Assembly: GCF_000236405.1 (NCBI RefSeq)
Contig: NC_016621.1
Location: 1-64,000, forward strand
Source of the DNA: Blattabacterium sp. (Cryptocercus punctulatus) str. Cpu
GTDB lineage: Bacteria > Bacteroidota > Bacteroidia > Flavobacteriales > Blattabacteriaceae
Reading direction: 5' to 3'
DNA: 64,000 nucleotides
Shown in pieces: positions 30,106 through 39,213 of the stretch (position 1 is its first letter; each line of letters starts with the position of its first letter). The position numbers and the translations under genes are program-made. The notes under the pieces are model-generated. The model saw nothing but the letters and a program-made list of their open reading frames with translations, was not told the origin of the DNA and did not search any database.

Positions 30106-30179
30106 TGGTCCCAGCTGGATTTGAACCAGCGACCTCCTGATTATGAGTCAGATGCTCTAACCAACTGAGCTATGGGACC
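30106..30179 (-). tRNA. tRNA with CAT anticodon (Met class, probably tRNA-Ile2)
   Basis: A 74-base cloverleaf on the reverse strand. The acceptor starts GGTCCCA and pairs with TGGGACC; the D-arm is GCTC/GAGC; the anticodon arm is TCTGA-CTCATAA-TCAGG with anticodon CAT; the T-arm is GCTGG-TTCAAAT-CCAGC. The anticodon and T arms resemble, from memory, Escherichia coli ileX (GACTCATAATC, GGTCGCTGGTTCAA). It may therefore be the lysidine-modified tRNA-Ile2 reading AUA rather than elongator tRNA-Met. A second CAT tRNA lies at 48.2 kb. It lacks initiator traits. Confidence 0.9.
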
Positions 30180-30268
30180 TATAAATACAATTTTACAAAA
30201 AATTATTGATTGATTCAAAAAAAATTATATTTTTTTTAGTAAATTTAAGTTATAAAAATTTTATAATA

Positions 30269-30592
30269 ATGGATTCCATTAAAAATAAAAAAATATCTTC
30301 AATATTTTATACAGAAATTGCTGAAATACTTCATCAAGAATTTAATAATGAAAATAGAGAAGGATTTTTAATTACTTTGACCAAAGTTTGTATTAATCCC
30401 GATATGACTTTTATAAAAGGATATATATCTATATATCCTTTTATAAAGAAAAATATTTTTAAAAAAATTCGATCAAAATCTGGATTTTATAGAAAATTAT
30501 TATCTAAGAAACTTAGATATCGTGTAAAAAAAATTCCAAAATTAGATTTTCGTTTAGAAAATTATTTTTCAAGAAAACATTTGATTGAATAA
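30269..30592 (+). CDS. rbfA: Ribosome-binding factor A
   Basis: Assists late maturation of the 30S subunit and 16S rRNA 5'-end processing. The 107-aa product has a KH-like RbfA pattern: an N-terminal helix with IFYTEIAEILHQEF, then LITLTKVCINPDMTFIKGYISIYP, and a C-terminal helix with KLLSKKLRYRVKKIPKLDF. The ATG at 30269 is chosen; the longer frame from a TTG at 30206 adds 21 hydrophobic residues not seen in the family. It is followed by a LolC/E-type permease, the arrangement common in Bacteroidetes. Confidence 0.88.
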   Translation: MDSIKNKKISSIFYTEIAEILHQEFNNENREGFLITLTKVCINPDMTFIKGYISIYPFIKKNIFKKIRSKSGFYRKLLSKKLRYRVKKIPKLDFRLENYFSRKHLIE

Positions 30593-30598
30593 TTTTTA

Positions 30599-31804
30599 TT
30601 GAATCCTTCTTTTTATATAGCTATACGTTATTTTTTTTCTAAAAAAAGAACTAATATTGTTAATATTATTATTTTTTTATCTATTCTATCTCTTAGTATA
30701 TCTACATTTTCTCTATCTTCTATTTTATCTATTTTTTCAGGTGTAAAAAATTTTAATATTAAATTTTATCAAAATAATTATCCTGATATAATTCTTTCTT
30801 ATTGTAATAAAAAAAATATTTTAATCAATGATCAAATTTTAAAAAAAAAAATGAAATCTATAAAAGGAATCTTTTCTTTTTCTAAAACTATAGAAAAAAA
30901 AGTGTATTTATATTATAAAAATAATAAATATTTTTTTTATTTAAAAGGTGTAGATTCCGTATATGGAAAAGTAATGAAAAATTTTAAAAAAATTATTTTT
31001 ATAAAAAAAAATAAATTATTTGATAAAAAATTAAAGATATATATAGGATTAACTTCAATTTTACCTTTTTTTCCATTATTATTTTTTGATAAAATAGAAA
31101 AAAATTCTATAAAAATTATTTGTTTTTTTTTTGATAAAAAAAAAACAAATAATACCCCAATTATTATACAAAAAGAAGTAAAAATAAAAGGATTATTTCA
31201 TTTTAATCAAGAAATAGATAATCAATATTTATTTTGTGATATTTCCGAAATTCAAAAATTAATTAAAAAAAAAACTTTTCATTTTTTAGAAATAAAAATT
31301 CATAAAAATGAAAATGTAAATAATATCAAAAATATTTTGAAAAAAAAATGGGGGTCTAAATACATGATACAAACACGTATAGACAAAGAAAAAGCTTTTT
31401 TAAAAATTATTAATACGGAAAAAATATTTATATATTTTTTATTATTTTTAATAAGTTTAATTGCTGGATTTAATTTAATTAGTGCTATTTTTATATTACA
31501 ATTAGATAAAAAAGAAAATATTTTTATTTTATGTAGTTTTGGTTATTCTTTATATAGAATTAAAAAAATTTTTTTCTATATAGGTTTCATTATTACTTTT
31601 TCCGGATGGTTTTTAGGAATATGTATATCATATGTTACATCTTTTTTACAAGAAAGATATCATATTTTTAAAATTGGAGGAAAATTTCCTTTTCTAGTAA
31701 AATTTACAATAGAAGATTTTTGTATGACAACATGTATAATTTTAACAATAGGTATAATCATATCTTTTTTTTCATCTAAAAAAATGAATTATTTATTGAT
31801 CTAA
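30599..31804 (+). CDS. ABC transporter permease of the LolC/LolE type (FtsX-like)
   Basis: Likely permease of a lipoprotein-release transporter. The 401-aa product has an N-terminal membrane helix preceded by FYIAIRYFFSKKRTNIVNII, a family-like start, then a large extracytoplasmic domain (about 45-270), then three C-terminal membrane segments in the FtsX domain (about 275-400). The start is TTG, six bases after rbfA. The matching LolD ATPase is not in the window, and lipoprotein export is inferred from family and from the presence of lgt and lnt. Its 3' end overlaps rnz by 12 bases. Confidence 0.85.
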   Translation: MNPSFYIAIRYFFSKKRTNIVNIIIFLSILSLSISTFSLSSILSIFSGVKNFNIKFYQNNYPDIILSYCNKKNILINDQILKKKMKSIKGIFSFSKTIEKKVYLYYKNNKYFFYLKGVDSVYGKVMKNFKKIIFIKKNKLFDKKLKIYIGLTSILPFFPLLFFDKIEKNSIKIICFFFDKKKTNNTPIIIQKEVKIKGLFHFNQEIDNQYLFCDISEIQKLIKKKTFHFLEIKIHKNENVNNIKNILKKKWGSKYMIQTRIDKEKAFLKIINTEKIFIYFLLFLISLIAGFNLISAIFILQLDKKENIFILCSFGYSLYRIKKIFFYIGFIITFSGWFLGICISYVTSFLQERYHIFKIGGKFPFLVKFTIEDFCMTTCIILTIGIIISFFSSKKMNYLLI

Positions 31805-32716
31805 ATAATATTTTTTTAAAGGTTCTGATGCTACTACATTATAAAAAATTTTTTTTGCTTCTTTTTCGAAATCTTTAATATTTGGAAATCTATTAGAATA
31901 GTGTCCTAATATTAATTTTTTTACTTTAGCTTTTTTAGCTATATATGCTGCTTGGTTAGCTGTTGAATGACCTGTATTATTAGCTCTTATTTCTTCTGTT
32001 TTTAAAAAAGTTGATTCATGATATAGTAAATCTATATACTTTATATGATCAATAATAGGAGAATAGTAGGAAGTATCTGAACAAAAAGCATAAGATAATA
32101 TTTTAGGAGGATCAAATGTTAGTTGACAATTTGGGATAATTATACCTTCATTAGTTTTAAAATTTTTTCCAATTTTTAAGTCCTGATAATGTACGATATT
32201 GATATCAGGAATTTTTTTTATTTCTTCCATATTTAATTTTCTATTACTAAGTTTTTCTTTAAAAAGAAATCCATTAGTGTAAATTCTATGTTTTAATGGA
32301 ATAGTATAAACTTCTATTTTTTCATTTTCCATTATTTTTTCTAATTTATTAGAAGATAATTCTATATAATCTATACAATATTTTATTCGTGTATAAGACC
32401 ATTTAAAATGAGTATTGATAATATCTTTTAATCCTTTTGGAGCATAAATATTGACTGATTGTTCTCTTCCTAATAAATGAAAAGTAGAAAGTAATCCAAT
32501 TAGTCCGAAAAAATGATCTCCATGTAAATGAGATATGAATATATGTATTATTTTATTAAATTTTATTTTTGCTTTTCTTAATTGAACTTGTGTCCCTTCT
32601 CCACAATCAATAAGAAAAATAGATCCTTTCATTTCTAATATTTGAGCTGTTGGATAAAATTTTTTAGTTGGAATTGAAGAGTGACACCCTAAAATAGTTA
32701 ATGAAGATTTTTTCAT
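31793..32716 (-). CDS. rnz: Ribonuclease Z
   Basis: Metallo-beta-lactamase-fold endonuclease that matures tRNA 3' ends. This matters here because no tRNA in the window encodes its CCA. The 307-aa product has LTILGCHSSIPT, the zinc motif SHLHGDHFFGL (near 61-71), later ligands in FCSDTSYY and GHYSNRFP, and the family HSTANQAA segment. The size fits the short bacterial form. It converges with the permease gene. Confidence 0.95.
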   Translation of the reverse strand: MKKSSLTILGCHSSIPTKKFYPTAQILEMKGSIFLIDCGEGTQVQLRKAKIKFNKIIHIFISHLHGDHFFGLIGLLSTFHLLGREQSVNIYAPKGLKDIINTHFKWSYTRIKYCIDYIELSSNKLEKIMENEKIEVYTIPLKHRIYTNGFLFKEKLSNRKLNMEEIKKIPDINIVHYQDLKIGKNFKTNEGIIIPNCQLTFDPPKILSYAFCSDTSYYSPIIDHIKYIDLLYHESTFLKTEEIRANNTGHSTANQAAYIAKKAKVKKLILGHYSNRFPNIKDFEKEAKKIFYNVVASEPLKKYYLDQ

Positions 32717-32790
32717 TAATAATAATATTGGTGATAATTAATTCATGAATTTTATCAAATTTTTAAAATATATAATTCTATAATTGTTTT

Positions 32791-33579
32791 TCATGTTTTT
32801 TTCTTTTTAAAAAGAAAAATACAACCAATAGTTATTATTAAACTAATAATCAAAATTAATAAAAAATTAAAATTTTTCTGTTTTGAAAAAAGTTCTTCAT
32901 TTTTAATGAAAAAAAACATGGTAAATAATGCGAAAGCATTATTAAATATATGTAATAAAATACAATCTATTATGGAAGTTGTTGTAAAATAAATAAATCC
33001 TATAAAACTTCCAATAAAAAGCCCCCCTACAAATTGCCATGGATTCATATGAGTTAATCCAAATAAAAAAGAAGAAAATAAAATAGCTTTAATTGGATGG
33101 ATTTTGTTTTTTAACATTCCATTTAAAATAATTCCTCTAAAAAGTACTTCTTCACATATAGGAGCTAATAATACAGTTGTAGAGAAAAAAGGAATTGGAT
33201 TTTTTATTTCTTCCTTAAAAAAATCTTCAATTTCTTTATACATATTTCCTAATAATGGTCCGTCTTTTGGAACAAATGAAGATATGTAATCATTCAATAT
33301 AATCATACAAAACATTACACAAAAAAGAACTAAATAAATATACCATGGAGATATTTTAAATGATAATTCTATAATAAGATTTTTCTTTTGTGCTTGATAA
33401 GAAACAAAAATAAATAAAAAAATAAATGGAATTGTATACGATATAGAAAATATCATACTTTCAGGTAAATTTATAGTGATCAATAATTTTCTAAAAATTA
33501 TATTGAAAAAATTTAAAAAAGTAAATGATAAAATTAATAGAAAAGATTCAGTATAACTTATTTTAAAATAATTCTTCAT
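32791..33579 (-). CDS. CPBP family intramembrane glutamic endopeptidase
   Basis: Membrane protease of the CAAX/Abi family. The 262-aa product has about seven membrane segments and the three family motifs: EEVLFRG (motif 1, catalytic glutamates), LTHMNPWQFVGG (motif 2) and HIFNNAFAL (motif 3). Substrate is unknown. Such proteins are common in Bacteroidetes but usually dispensable, so retention here is notable. It stands between rnz and a divergent M14 peptidase. Confidence 0.88.
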   Translation of the reverse strand: MKNYFKISYTESFLLILSFTFLNFFNIIFRKLLITINLPESMIFSISYTIPFIFLFIFVSYQAQKKNLIIELSFKISPWYIYLVLFCVMFCMIILNDYISSFVPKDGPLLGNMYKEIEDFFKEEIKNPIPFFSTTVLLAPICEEVLFRGIILNGMLKNKIHPIKAILFSSFLFGLTHMNPWQFVGGLFIGSFIGFIYFTTTSIIDCILLHIFNNAFALFTMFFFIKNEELFSKQKNFNFLLILIISLIITIGCIFLFKKKKT

Positions 33580-33831
33580 AAAAAATAAAATTTCATTTAA
33601 TTCATCAAATTTTTTTATAGGAATTATGTAATATTATATACATTTTTTTACGAAAATCTAGTATTTTTACTAGTTTATAAAGTTTTATAATTTATTATAT
33701 TTAATGAATATTTTTTGAATTTAATCATTTTTCAATTGTATTTTTGTAGTAAACAAAAAATGAAAGATAAAACAATTTTTTTAAAAAAAAGAGGAGATAA
33801 TTTATTCAATATAAAAATAATAAAATCTATT

Positions 33832-35022
33832 ATGTTATATTTTGATATAGATACTTTATTTAGATATTATAATTCTCTTATTAAGGATAAGACTATAACA
33901 TCTTCTAGAATTTTTAAATATTCTAAATTATTGAAAATGGTTAAAAAATACGAGAATATATGTTCTATTAAACCTGTAGGATTTTCCATAGAGAAAAGAA
34001 TAATTTTTAAATTTCAATGGGGTGAAGGGGATTTTAAAATTTTTATTTGGTCTCAAATGCATGGTGATGAAACTACAGGGACAAAATCTATGTTTGATAT
34101 TTTTCATTTTTTTTCAAAAGAAAAAAATCATGATTTAGTTAGATTTTTAAGGAATAAATTAACTATTTTATTTATACCTATGTTAAATCCTGATGGTTCA
34201 GAAAAATTTAAAAGAAGAAATTCAGTAAATATTGATTTAAATAGAGATGCTATTCGTTTACAATCTCCAGAAATTAAAATATTATTTTATGAAATAAAGA
34301 AGACTAATCCTCATATTTTATTTAATTTACATGATCAAAAAAGTATTTATAATATTGGAGATAAATATTTTAATCCATCTATTTTATCATTTTTATCTCC
34401 TTCTGTAGAAGGAGATAAAAAAATAACTTATAAAAGAAAAAAATCTATGGGATTGATTTCTTCTATTGAAAAAAAAATGAGAGGTATATTACCCAGTATC
34501 GGATCGATAGGACGATATTCAGATAAAATATATCCTACAGCTACTGGAGATAATTTTCAAAAATTAGGTTATCCTTCTATTCTTTTTGAAGCAGGATGGT
34601 TACCTAAAGATAATCAAAAAGAGATAATTAGAAAATATAATACTTTTTCTATTCTTTTAGGTTTTTATTTACTTTCTACTAATAAAATAAATATTGAAAA
34701 AGAATATAAATCTTATTTTTTTATTCCTGAAAATAAAAAAAATTTATTCGATAAAATTTATAGAAAATTTCAAATAAAAAAAGGTAAATATCAATTTTTA
34801 GTTGATATTGGAATGAGGACTATAGAAAAATTTGATCCTATCCGAAAAAATATCAATTTAATTTCAAAAATTGTTGATATAGGAGATTTATCTAATTTTT
34901 TTGCATATGAAGATATTATTTTTAATGAAAAAAATTTTTATATAAAAAGAAAAAAAAAGGTAAAAATTTTCCAGAAATTGGAGATCAATACATATTTGAT
35001 GTTTTTTAAATTCATTTTTTAA
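33832..35022 (+). CDS. M14 family zinc carboxypeptidase
   Basis: Metallocarboxypeptidase-like enzyme. Zinc ligands appear in [10 protein letters not shown] (HxxE) and later in LFNLHDQ; the catalytic glutamate is in ILFEAGW; a substrate-binding arginine/asparagine pair is in DLNRDA. The frame is open from a TTG at 33715, but the ATG at 33832 is chosen because residues from [10 protein letters not shown] resemble the usual family start and the preceding 39 residues do not. No export signal is evident from this start, so it may be cytoplasmic. The 3' end overlaps convergent rpmH by 11 bases. Confidence 0.85.
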   Translation: MLYFDIDTLFRYYNSLIKDKTITSSRIFKYSKLLKMVKKYENICSIKPVGFSIEKRIIFKFQWGEGDFKIFIWSQMHGDETTGTKSMFDIFHFFSKEKNHDLVRFLRNKLTILFIPMLNPDGSEKFKRRNSVNIDLNRDAIRLQSPEIKILFYEIKKTNPHILFNLHDQKSIYNIGDKYFNPSILSFLSPSVEGDKKITYKRKKSMGLISSIEKKMRGILPSIGSIGRYSDKIYPTATGDNFQKLGYPSILFEAGWLPKDNQKEIIRKYNTFSILLGFYLLSTNKINIEKEYKSYFFIPENKKNLFDKIYRKFQIKKGKYQFLVDIGMRTIEKFDPIRKNINLISKIVDIGDLSNFFAYEDIIFNEKNFYIKRKKKVKIFQKLEINTYLMFFKFIF

Positions 35023-35161
35023 AATTAGTAACTGTTAATTTTTTTCTATTTTTTTTTCTTCTTCTAGATAGAAGATTACGACCATTTTTTGTATTCATTC
35101 GTTTTAGAAATCCATGAATATTAACTTTTTTTCTATTAGAAGGTTGATAAGTTCTTTTCAT
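35012..35161 (-). CDS. rpmH: Large subunit ribosomal protein bL34
   Basis: Small 50S protein of 49 aa. Translating the reverse strand from the ATG at 35161 gives [19 protein letters not shown], then [17 protein letters not shown], the L34 signature, and ends at a TGA at 35012-35014. The length is normal. It is not beside rnpA, yidC or dnaA as in many bacteria. Its last codons overlap the convergent M14 peptidase gene. Confidence 0.95.
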   Translation of the reverse strand: MKRTYQPSNRKKVNIHGFLKRMNTKNGRNLLSRRRKKNRKKLTVTNFKK

Positions 35162-35177
35162 AAAAAATTAAAATATT

Positions 35178-35555
35178 TTATATAATTTTTTTTATAATAA
35201 TCGTTTCTAATTTTTCTTCTATTATAAATATTTTTTTTTTATTTTTTTCTATAATTTCAATATGATAAATCAAAGGAAAAGGTTTTTTTTTAAAAATTTT
35301 TTTTTGAAAAAAAATTTTTCCTTTTTTTAAAATTTTTGATTTTATAAAAAAAGGATTGCATAATATAGAGTTTTTTTTACATTTTTGTATATTATTTTTA
35401 TTTACTTCAATTATTATTTTCTTATTTTTTATATTATTATTCAATATTTTTTGATGATAAGAAGTAGAATAATTATAGGAATAGTATAAAATGATAATAC
35501 CAATAATAAAACCTGTTAAAAAAAAATAAAAACGCCTCATGAAATTCATAATCAA
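35178..35555 (-). CDS. Small membrane-anchored protein, DUF4258-like
   Basis: A 125-aa protein with an N-terminal membrane helix (about residues 9-27) and a lysine-rich extracytoplasmic tail. The tail pattern ILKKGKIFFQKKIFKKKP followed by LIYHIEI recalls, from memory, the DUF4258 proteins of Flavobacteria (LLxKGDVxF...YxIEG). The family assignment is tentative. It ends 16 bases before the rpmH start on the same strand, so the two may be co-transcribed. Function is unknown. ATG codons at residues 1, 3 and 6 are all possible starts. Confidence 0.55.
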   Translation of the reverse strand: MIMNFMRRFYFFLTGFIIGIIILYYSYNYSTSYHQKILNNNIKNKKIIIEVNKNNIQKCKKNSILCNPFFIKSKILKKGKIFFQKKIFKKKPFPLIYHIEIIEKNKKKIFIIEEKLETIIIKKII

Positions 35556-35715
35556 TTACAAAAATAAATTTGGCAATTCCTAAATTACATAAAGTTTTTT
35601 AAAATTAAATTTATAAATAATTTACTAAAATTATTTCAATAAATATAATAAAAATTAGTGATAAAAAATTAAAAATGTTAGTGAGTAATCTTTTCTTTTA
35701 ATAATATTAATTTTT

Positions 35716-36990
35716 ATGTTGGACAAACAAAAAACCATTGCAAAAAAAATTTCTTTTCAAGGAATTGGCTTATATACTGAAAAAAAAGTTACTATTACTT
35801 TTAAACCAGCCCCAGAAAATACAGGATTTATTTTTGTTAGAACCGATATAAAAGGAACCCCTTATATGAAGGCAAATCTATCATTTCTATTAAATGAAAC
35901 TGAACAAGGTCTTATTCTAGAAAATAATGTATTTAAAATCCGTACTAGTGAACATGTACTTGCTGCTTTGACGGGTATGGATTTAGATAATGTTATTATA
36001 GAATTAGATAATATTGAATTTCCTATAATGGATGGATCTTCCAAATATTTCGTAGAAGCTATTGAAAAAGTTGGAATTATAGAACAAAATGCAGAAAGAA
36101 AATATTATTCAATAAAAGAAATTATATCTTATGAAGATTCAAAAACAGGAGGAGAAATTATTGCATTACCTTCTAAAAAATTTGAAATAATAATTTTGAT
36201 GGATTTTAATTCAAAATTTATTGATACACAAAATGCTGTATTAAAAAATTTAAATCAGTTTAAGAAAAAAATAGCAAGTTCAAAAACTTTTTGTTTTCTT
36301 TATGAAAAAGAAGAAAAAATTTTGAATAGAAACAATTTTCATTTTTTACATTATAATACTTCTAATGAAATGGCTAAACATTACCTTTTAGATATTATTG
36401 GTGATTTAACTTTAATAGGAGTAAAATTAAAAGGAAAAATAATAGCTTATAAACCATGTCATTATATAAATACACAATTTGCAAAAAGATTGATAAAAAA
36501 AATTAAACTATTAAAAAAAAAAGATATTCCTCAATTTGATTTAACAAAAAATCCTCTATTTGATATAAAAAGTATTATGAGAATTTTACCTCATAAACCT
36601 CCATTTCTTTTAGTAGATAAAATTATAGAATTAACAGAAAATTATATAATAGGAGTAAAAAATGTAACTATGAATGAACCTTTTTTTATGGGTCATTTTC
36701 CTAAAGAACCAATAATGCCTGGAGTTTTACAGATAGAAGCTATAGCACAAGTAGGTGGAATTTTAGTTTTAAATAAATTAAAAAATCCAGAATCTTATTC
36801 TACCTATTTTTTAAAAATAGATAAAGTTAAATTTAAACAAAAAGTAGTTCCTGGAGATTTATTAGTTTTTCAAGTAGATTTATTAGAACCTATAAGAAGA
36901 GGAATTATTCATATGAAAGGGAAAGGATATGTAAATAAAAAATTGGTAGTTGAAGCAGAAGTATTGGCAAAAATAATGAAAATTGATTGA
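35716..36990 (+). CDS. lpxC/fabZ: Fused UDP-3-O-acyl-GlcNAc deacetylase / 3-hydroxyacyl-ACP dehydratase
   Basis: Bifunctional protein typical of Bacteroidetes. The LpxC half (about residues 1-270) performs the committed step of lipid A synthesis and keeps SEHVLAAL (Glu and zinc His), HYLLDIIGDL (second zinc His and Asp) and KPCHYINTQFAK (the active-site His, in GHxxN context). The FabZ half (about 278-424) dehydrates beta-hydroxyacyl-ACP and has RILPHKPPFLLVD and HFPKEPIMPGVLQIEAIAQ with its catalytic His and Glu. At 424 aa it is shorter than the roughly 460 aa I expect for free-living relatives. Confidence 0.95.
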   Translation: MLDKQKTIAKKISFQGIGLYTEKKVTITFKPAPENTGFIFVRTDIKGTPYMKANLSFLLNETEQGLILENNVFKIRTSEHVLAALTGMDLDNVIIELDNIEFPIMDGSSKYFVEAIEKVGIIEQNAERKYYSIKEIISYEDSKTGGEIIALPSKKFEIIILMDFNSKFIDTQNAVLKNLNQFKKKIASSKTFCFLYEKEEKILNRNNFHFLHYNTSNEMAKHYLLDIIGDLTLIGVKLKGKIIAYKPCHYINTQFAKRLIKKIKLLKKKDIPQFDLTKNPLFDIKSIMRILPHKPPFLLVDKIIELTENYIIGVKNVTMNEPFFMGHFPKEPIMPGVLQIEAIAQVGGILVLNKLKNPESYSTYFLKIDKVKFKQKVVPGDLLVFQVDLLEPIRRGIIHMKGKGYVNKKLVVEAEVLAKIMKID

Positions 36991-37043
36991 TTTTTTTTAA
37001 ATTATTAATTATAAAAAAATTTTTACATATTTAATTTTAATAA

Positions 37044-37610
37044 ATGTATACAAATATCAAAAAAGGATTGTATATATTACATAATAATAACGATATATAC
37101 AAAATAATTGATTTTCTTCATGTAAAACCAGGAAAAGGATATGCTTTTATAAGAACTAAATTAAAAAATATTATGACAGGTCATATTTTAGAAATTAATT
37201 TTTCAGCTAAGCATAAAATAAAAAAAGAAAAAATAGAAATTGAATCATATCGTTATTTATATAGATGTCAAAATCTATATTATTTTATGAATATAAAAAA
37301 TTATGATCAAATACAAATTGAAAAAAATTATAAAAATATCGAATTTTTAAAAGAAGGTATAGAATTTACTATTTTTTTTCATGTAAAAAATAATAATAAA
37401 ATTATTTTATTTATAAAAAATAATCCTACTGTTATTTTAAAAGTTAAATATACAGAATCTGTAAAAAAAGGAGATACTATTAATAAAGCTAATAAAATTG
37501 CTATTTTAGAAACAAAAACTAAACTTTTAGTCCCTACATTTATAAATTCAGGAGAATATATTAAAATTAATACGGATAGTAAATCCTATATAGAAAGAGT
37601 TAGAAAATAA
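37044..37610 (+). CDS. efp: Translation elongation factor P
   Basis: Relieves ribosome stalling at consecutive prolines. The 188-aa product has three beta-barrel domains. The tip-loop lysine lies in HVKPGKGYAFIRTKLK (near residue 33), and the C-terminal domain has LKVKYTESVKKGDT and LVPTFINSGEYIKINT. Middle-domain sequence is more lysine- and isoleucine-rich than usual, consistent with AT drift. No EpmA-type modification enzyme is seen in the window. It lies between lpxC/fabZ and sucD. Confidence 0.94.
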   Translation: MYTNIKKGLYILHNNNDIYKIIDFLHVKPGKGYAFIRTKLKNIMTGHILEINFSAKHKIKKEKIEIESYRYLYRCQNLYYFMNIKNYDQIQIEKNYKNIEFLKEGIEFTIFFHVKNNNKIILFIKNNPTVILKVKYTESVKKGDTINKANKIAILETKTKLLVPTFINSGEYIKINTDSKSYIERVRK

Positions 37611-37645
37611 TAAAAAAAATATATTAGAATATCAGATAAATAATT

Positions 37646-38533
37646 ATGAGTATTTTGATAGATAAGAACATTCGAGTGATTGTACAAGGATTAACTGGAA
37701 AAGAAGGTTTATTTCATACTGAAAGGATGATGAATTATGGAACTACTGTAGTTGGTGGGGTAACTCCTGGGAAAGGAGGTAAAATTTATTTAGGAGTTCC
37801 TATTTTTAATACTATGTATGAAGCAGTTAATAATACTGGAGGAAATGTAAGTGTTATTTTTGTTCCTTCTTTATTTGCTTCAGATGCTATTATGGAAGCA
37901 ATTAGTATGAATATTAAAGTAATTGTATGCATAACTGAAGGAATTCCAGTTTTAGATATGATACGAGTAAAATATTTTTTAAAAGGAAAAAAATCACGAT
38001 TAATTGGCCCCAATTGTCCTGGAATTATTTCTCCGAGAAAATCAAAAGTTGGAATTATGCCTAATATAGTTTTTAATAAAAAAGGAGGTATAGGAATTAT
38101 ATCTAGATCTGGTACACTTACTTATGAAGCTGCCGATCAAATAGTAACATATGGATATGGCATTTCTACGGCAATTGGTATAGGAGGAGATCCTATTATT
38201 GGAATGAATATCCAAGAAATTGTAGAATTATTTTTGAAAGATGATGAGACGAAATGTATTGTTATTATTGGAGAAATAGGTGGAAAATTAGAAATTGATG
38301 CTGCAGAATGGATAAAAAAATCAAAAAATAAAAAACCAATCATAGGATTTATCGCAGGGCAAACAGCTCCTAAAGGACGTACAATGGGTCATGCCGGTGC
38401 TATTATAGGAAGTACATCAGAAACTGCAAAAGTAAAAATGAATATCATGAAAAAATGTGGAATACATATTGTTTTATCTCTTGCATATATAGGAATGAAA
38501 GTGAATGAAGTTCTTCATGATAATGAAAAATAA
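37646..38533 (+). CDS. sucD: Succinyl-CoA ligase, alpha subunit
   Basis: Catalyses succinyl-CoA to succinate with ATP or GTP formation in the TCA cycle. The 295-aa product has the CoA-binding N-terminal VIVQGLTGKEG, GGVTPGKGG, NCPGIISP, and the phosphorylated active-site histidine in GHAGAIIG. The length is complete. The beta subunit gene sucC is not adjacent, unlike in many bacteria, and must lie elsewhere if the enzyme is active. Confidence 0.96.
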   Translation: MSILIDKNIRVIVQGLTGKEGLFHTERMMNYGTTVVGGVTPGKGGKIYLGVPIFNTMYEAVNNTGGNVSVIFVPSLFASDAIMEAISMNIKVIVCITEGIPVLDMIRVKYFLKGKKSRLIGPNCPGIISPRKSKVGIMPNIVFNKKGGIGIISRSGTLTYEAADQIVTYGYGISTAIGIGGDPIIGMNIQEIVELFLKDDETKCIVIIGEIGGKLEIDAAEWIKKSKNKKPIIGFIAGQTAPKGRTMGHAGAIIGSTSETAKVKMNIMKKCGIHIVLSLAYIGMKVNEVLHDNEK

Positions 38534-38540
38534 TGTAAAA

Positions 38541-39104
38541 ATGGATAAATTTTTAATAATTGGATTAGGAAATCCGGGGAGTTTATATCAAAAAACAAGA
38601 CATAATTTAGGTTATTTTATTTTAGATAAAATATCAGAAAAATATTTATTTTCTTTTTATAAAAAAAAATTAGGTTTTCTTTCAGAATTCATTTTTTATG
38701 AAAAACGAATATTTTTTCTAAAACCTTCTACTTATGTTAATGAAAGTGGTTTATCGGTTAAATATTGGATGAATAAAAAAAAAATACTATTAAAAAATAT
38801 TCTTATAATATCTGATGATATTTATCTTAATTTTGGATCTCTTCGTTTAAGAGGAAAAGGAGGAAATGGAGGACATAATGGATTAAAAAGTATTGAAAAA
38901 GAATTAAAAAGTTCTCATTATGCACGTCTTCGTTTTGGAATTAAAAATGATTTTTTTAAAAAAGTAGATTATGTATTAGGAATTTGGAAGGAAAATGAAT
39001 TAAAAAATATACTCAATAAATTAGAAATAAGTATTAATATAATATTTTCATTTATTTTAAATGGATTACAAAAAACAATGAATTTATTCAATAAAAAAAT
39101 TTAA
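38541..39104 (+). CDS. pth: Peptidyl-tRNA hydrolase
   Basis: Releases peptides from prematurely dropped peptidyl-tRNA. The 187-aa product shows FLIIGLGNPGSLYQKTRHN (catalytic His), KPSTYVNESGLS, ISDDIYLNFGSLRLR and GGNGGHNGLKS. The ATG at 38541 is preferred because it gives the family N-terminus and avoids overlapping sucD; other in-frame ATGs at 38505-38523 lie inside sucD. It ends about 110 bases before lepA. Confidence 0.95.
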   Translation: MDKFLIIGLGNPGSLYQKTRHNLGYFILDKISEKYLFSFYKKKLGFLSEFIFYEKRIFFLKPSTYVNESGLSVKYWMNKKKILLKNILIISDDIYLNFGSLRLRGKGGNGGHNGLKSIEKELKSSHYARLRFGIKNDFFKKVDYVLGIWKENELKNILNKLEISINIIFSFILNGLQKTMNLFNKKI

Positions 39105-39213
39105 TAATAATATTAAAATTATTATAATAAATGAAGATATCGATTTTTATTAAATTAGTTCGAATTTATTTAATATTATCATTATATATATAAAGTAAAA
39201 TAATAAATTATGT

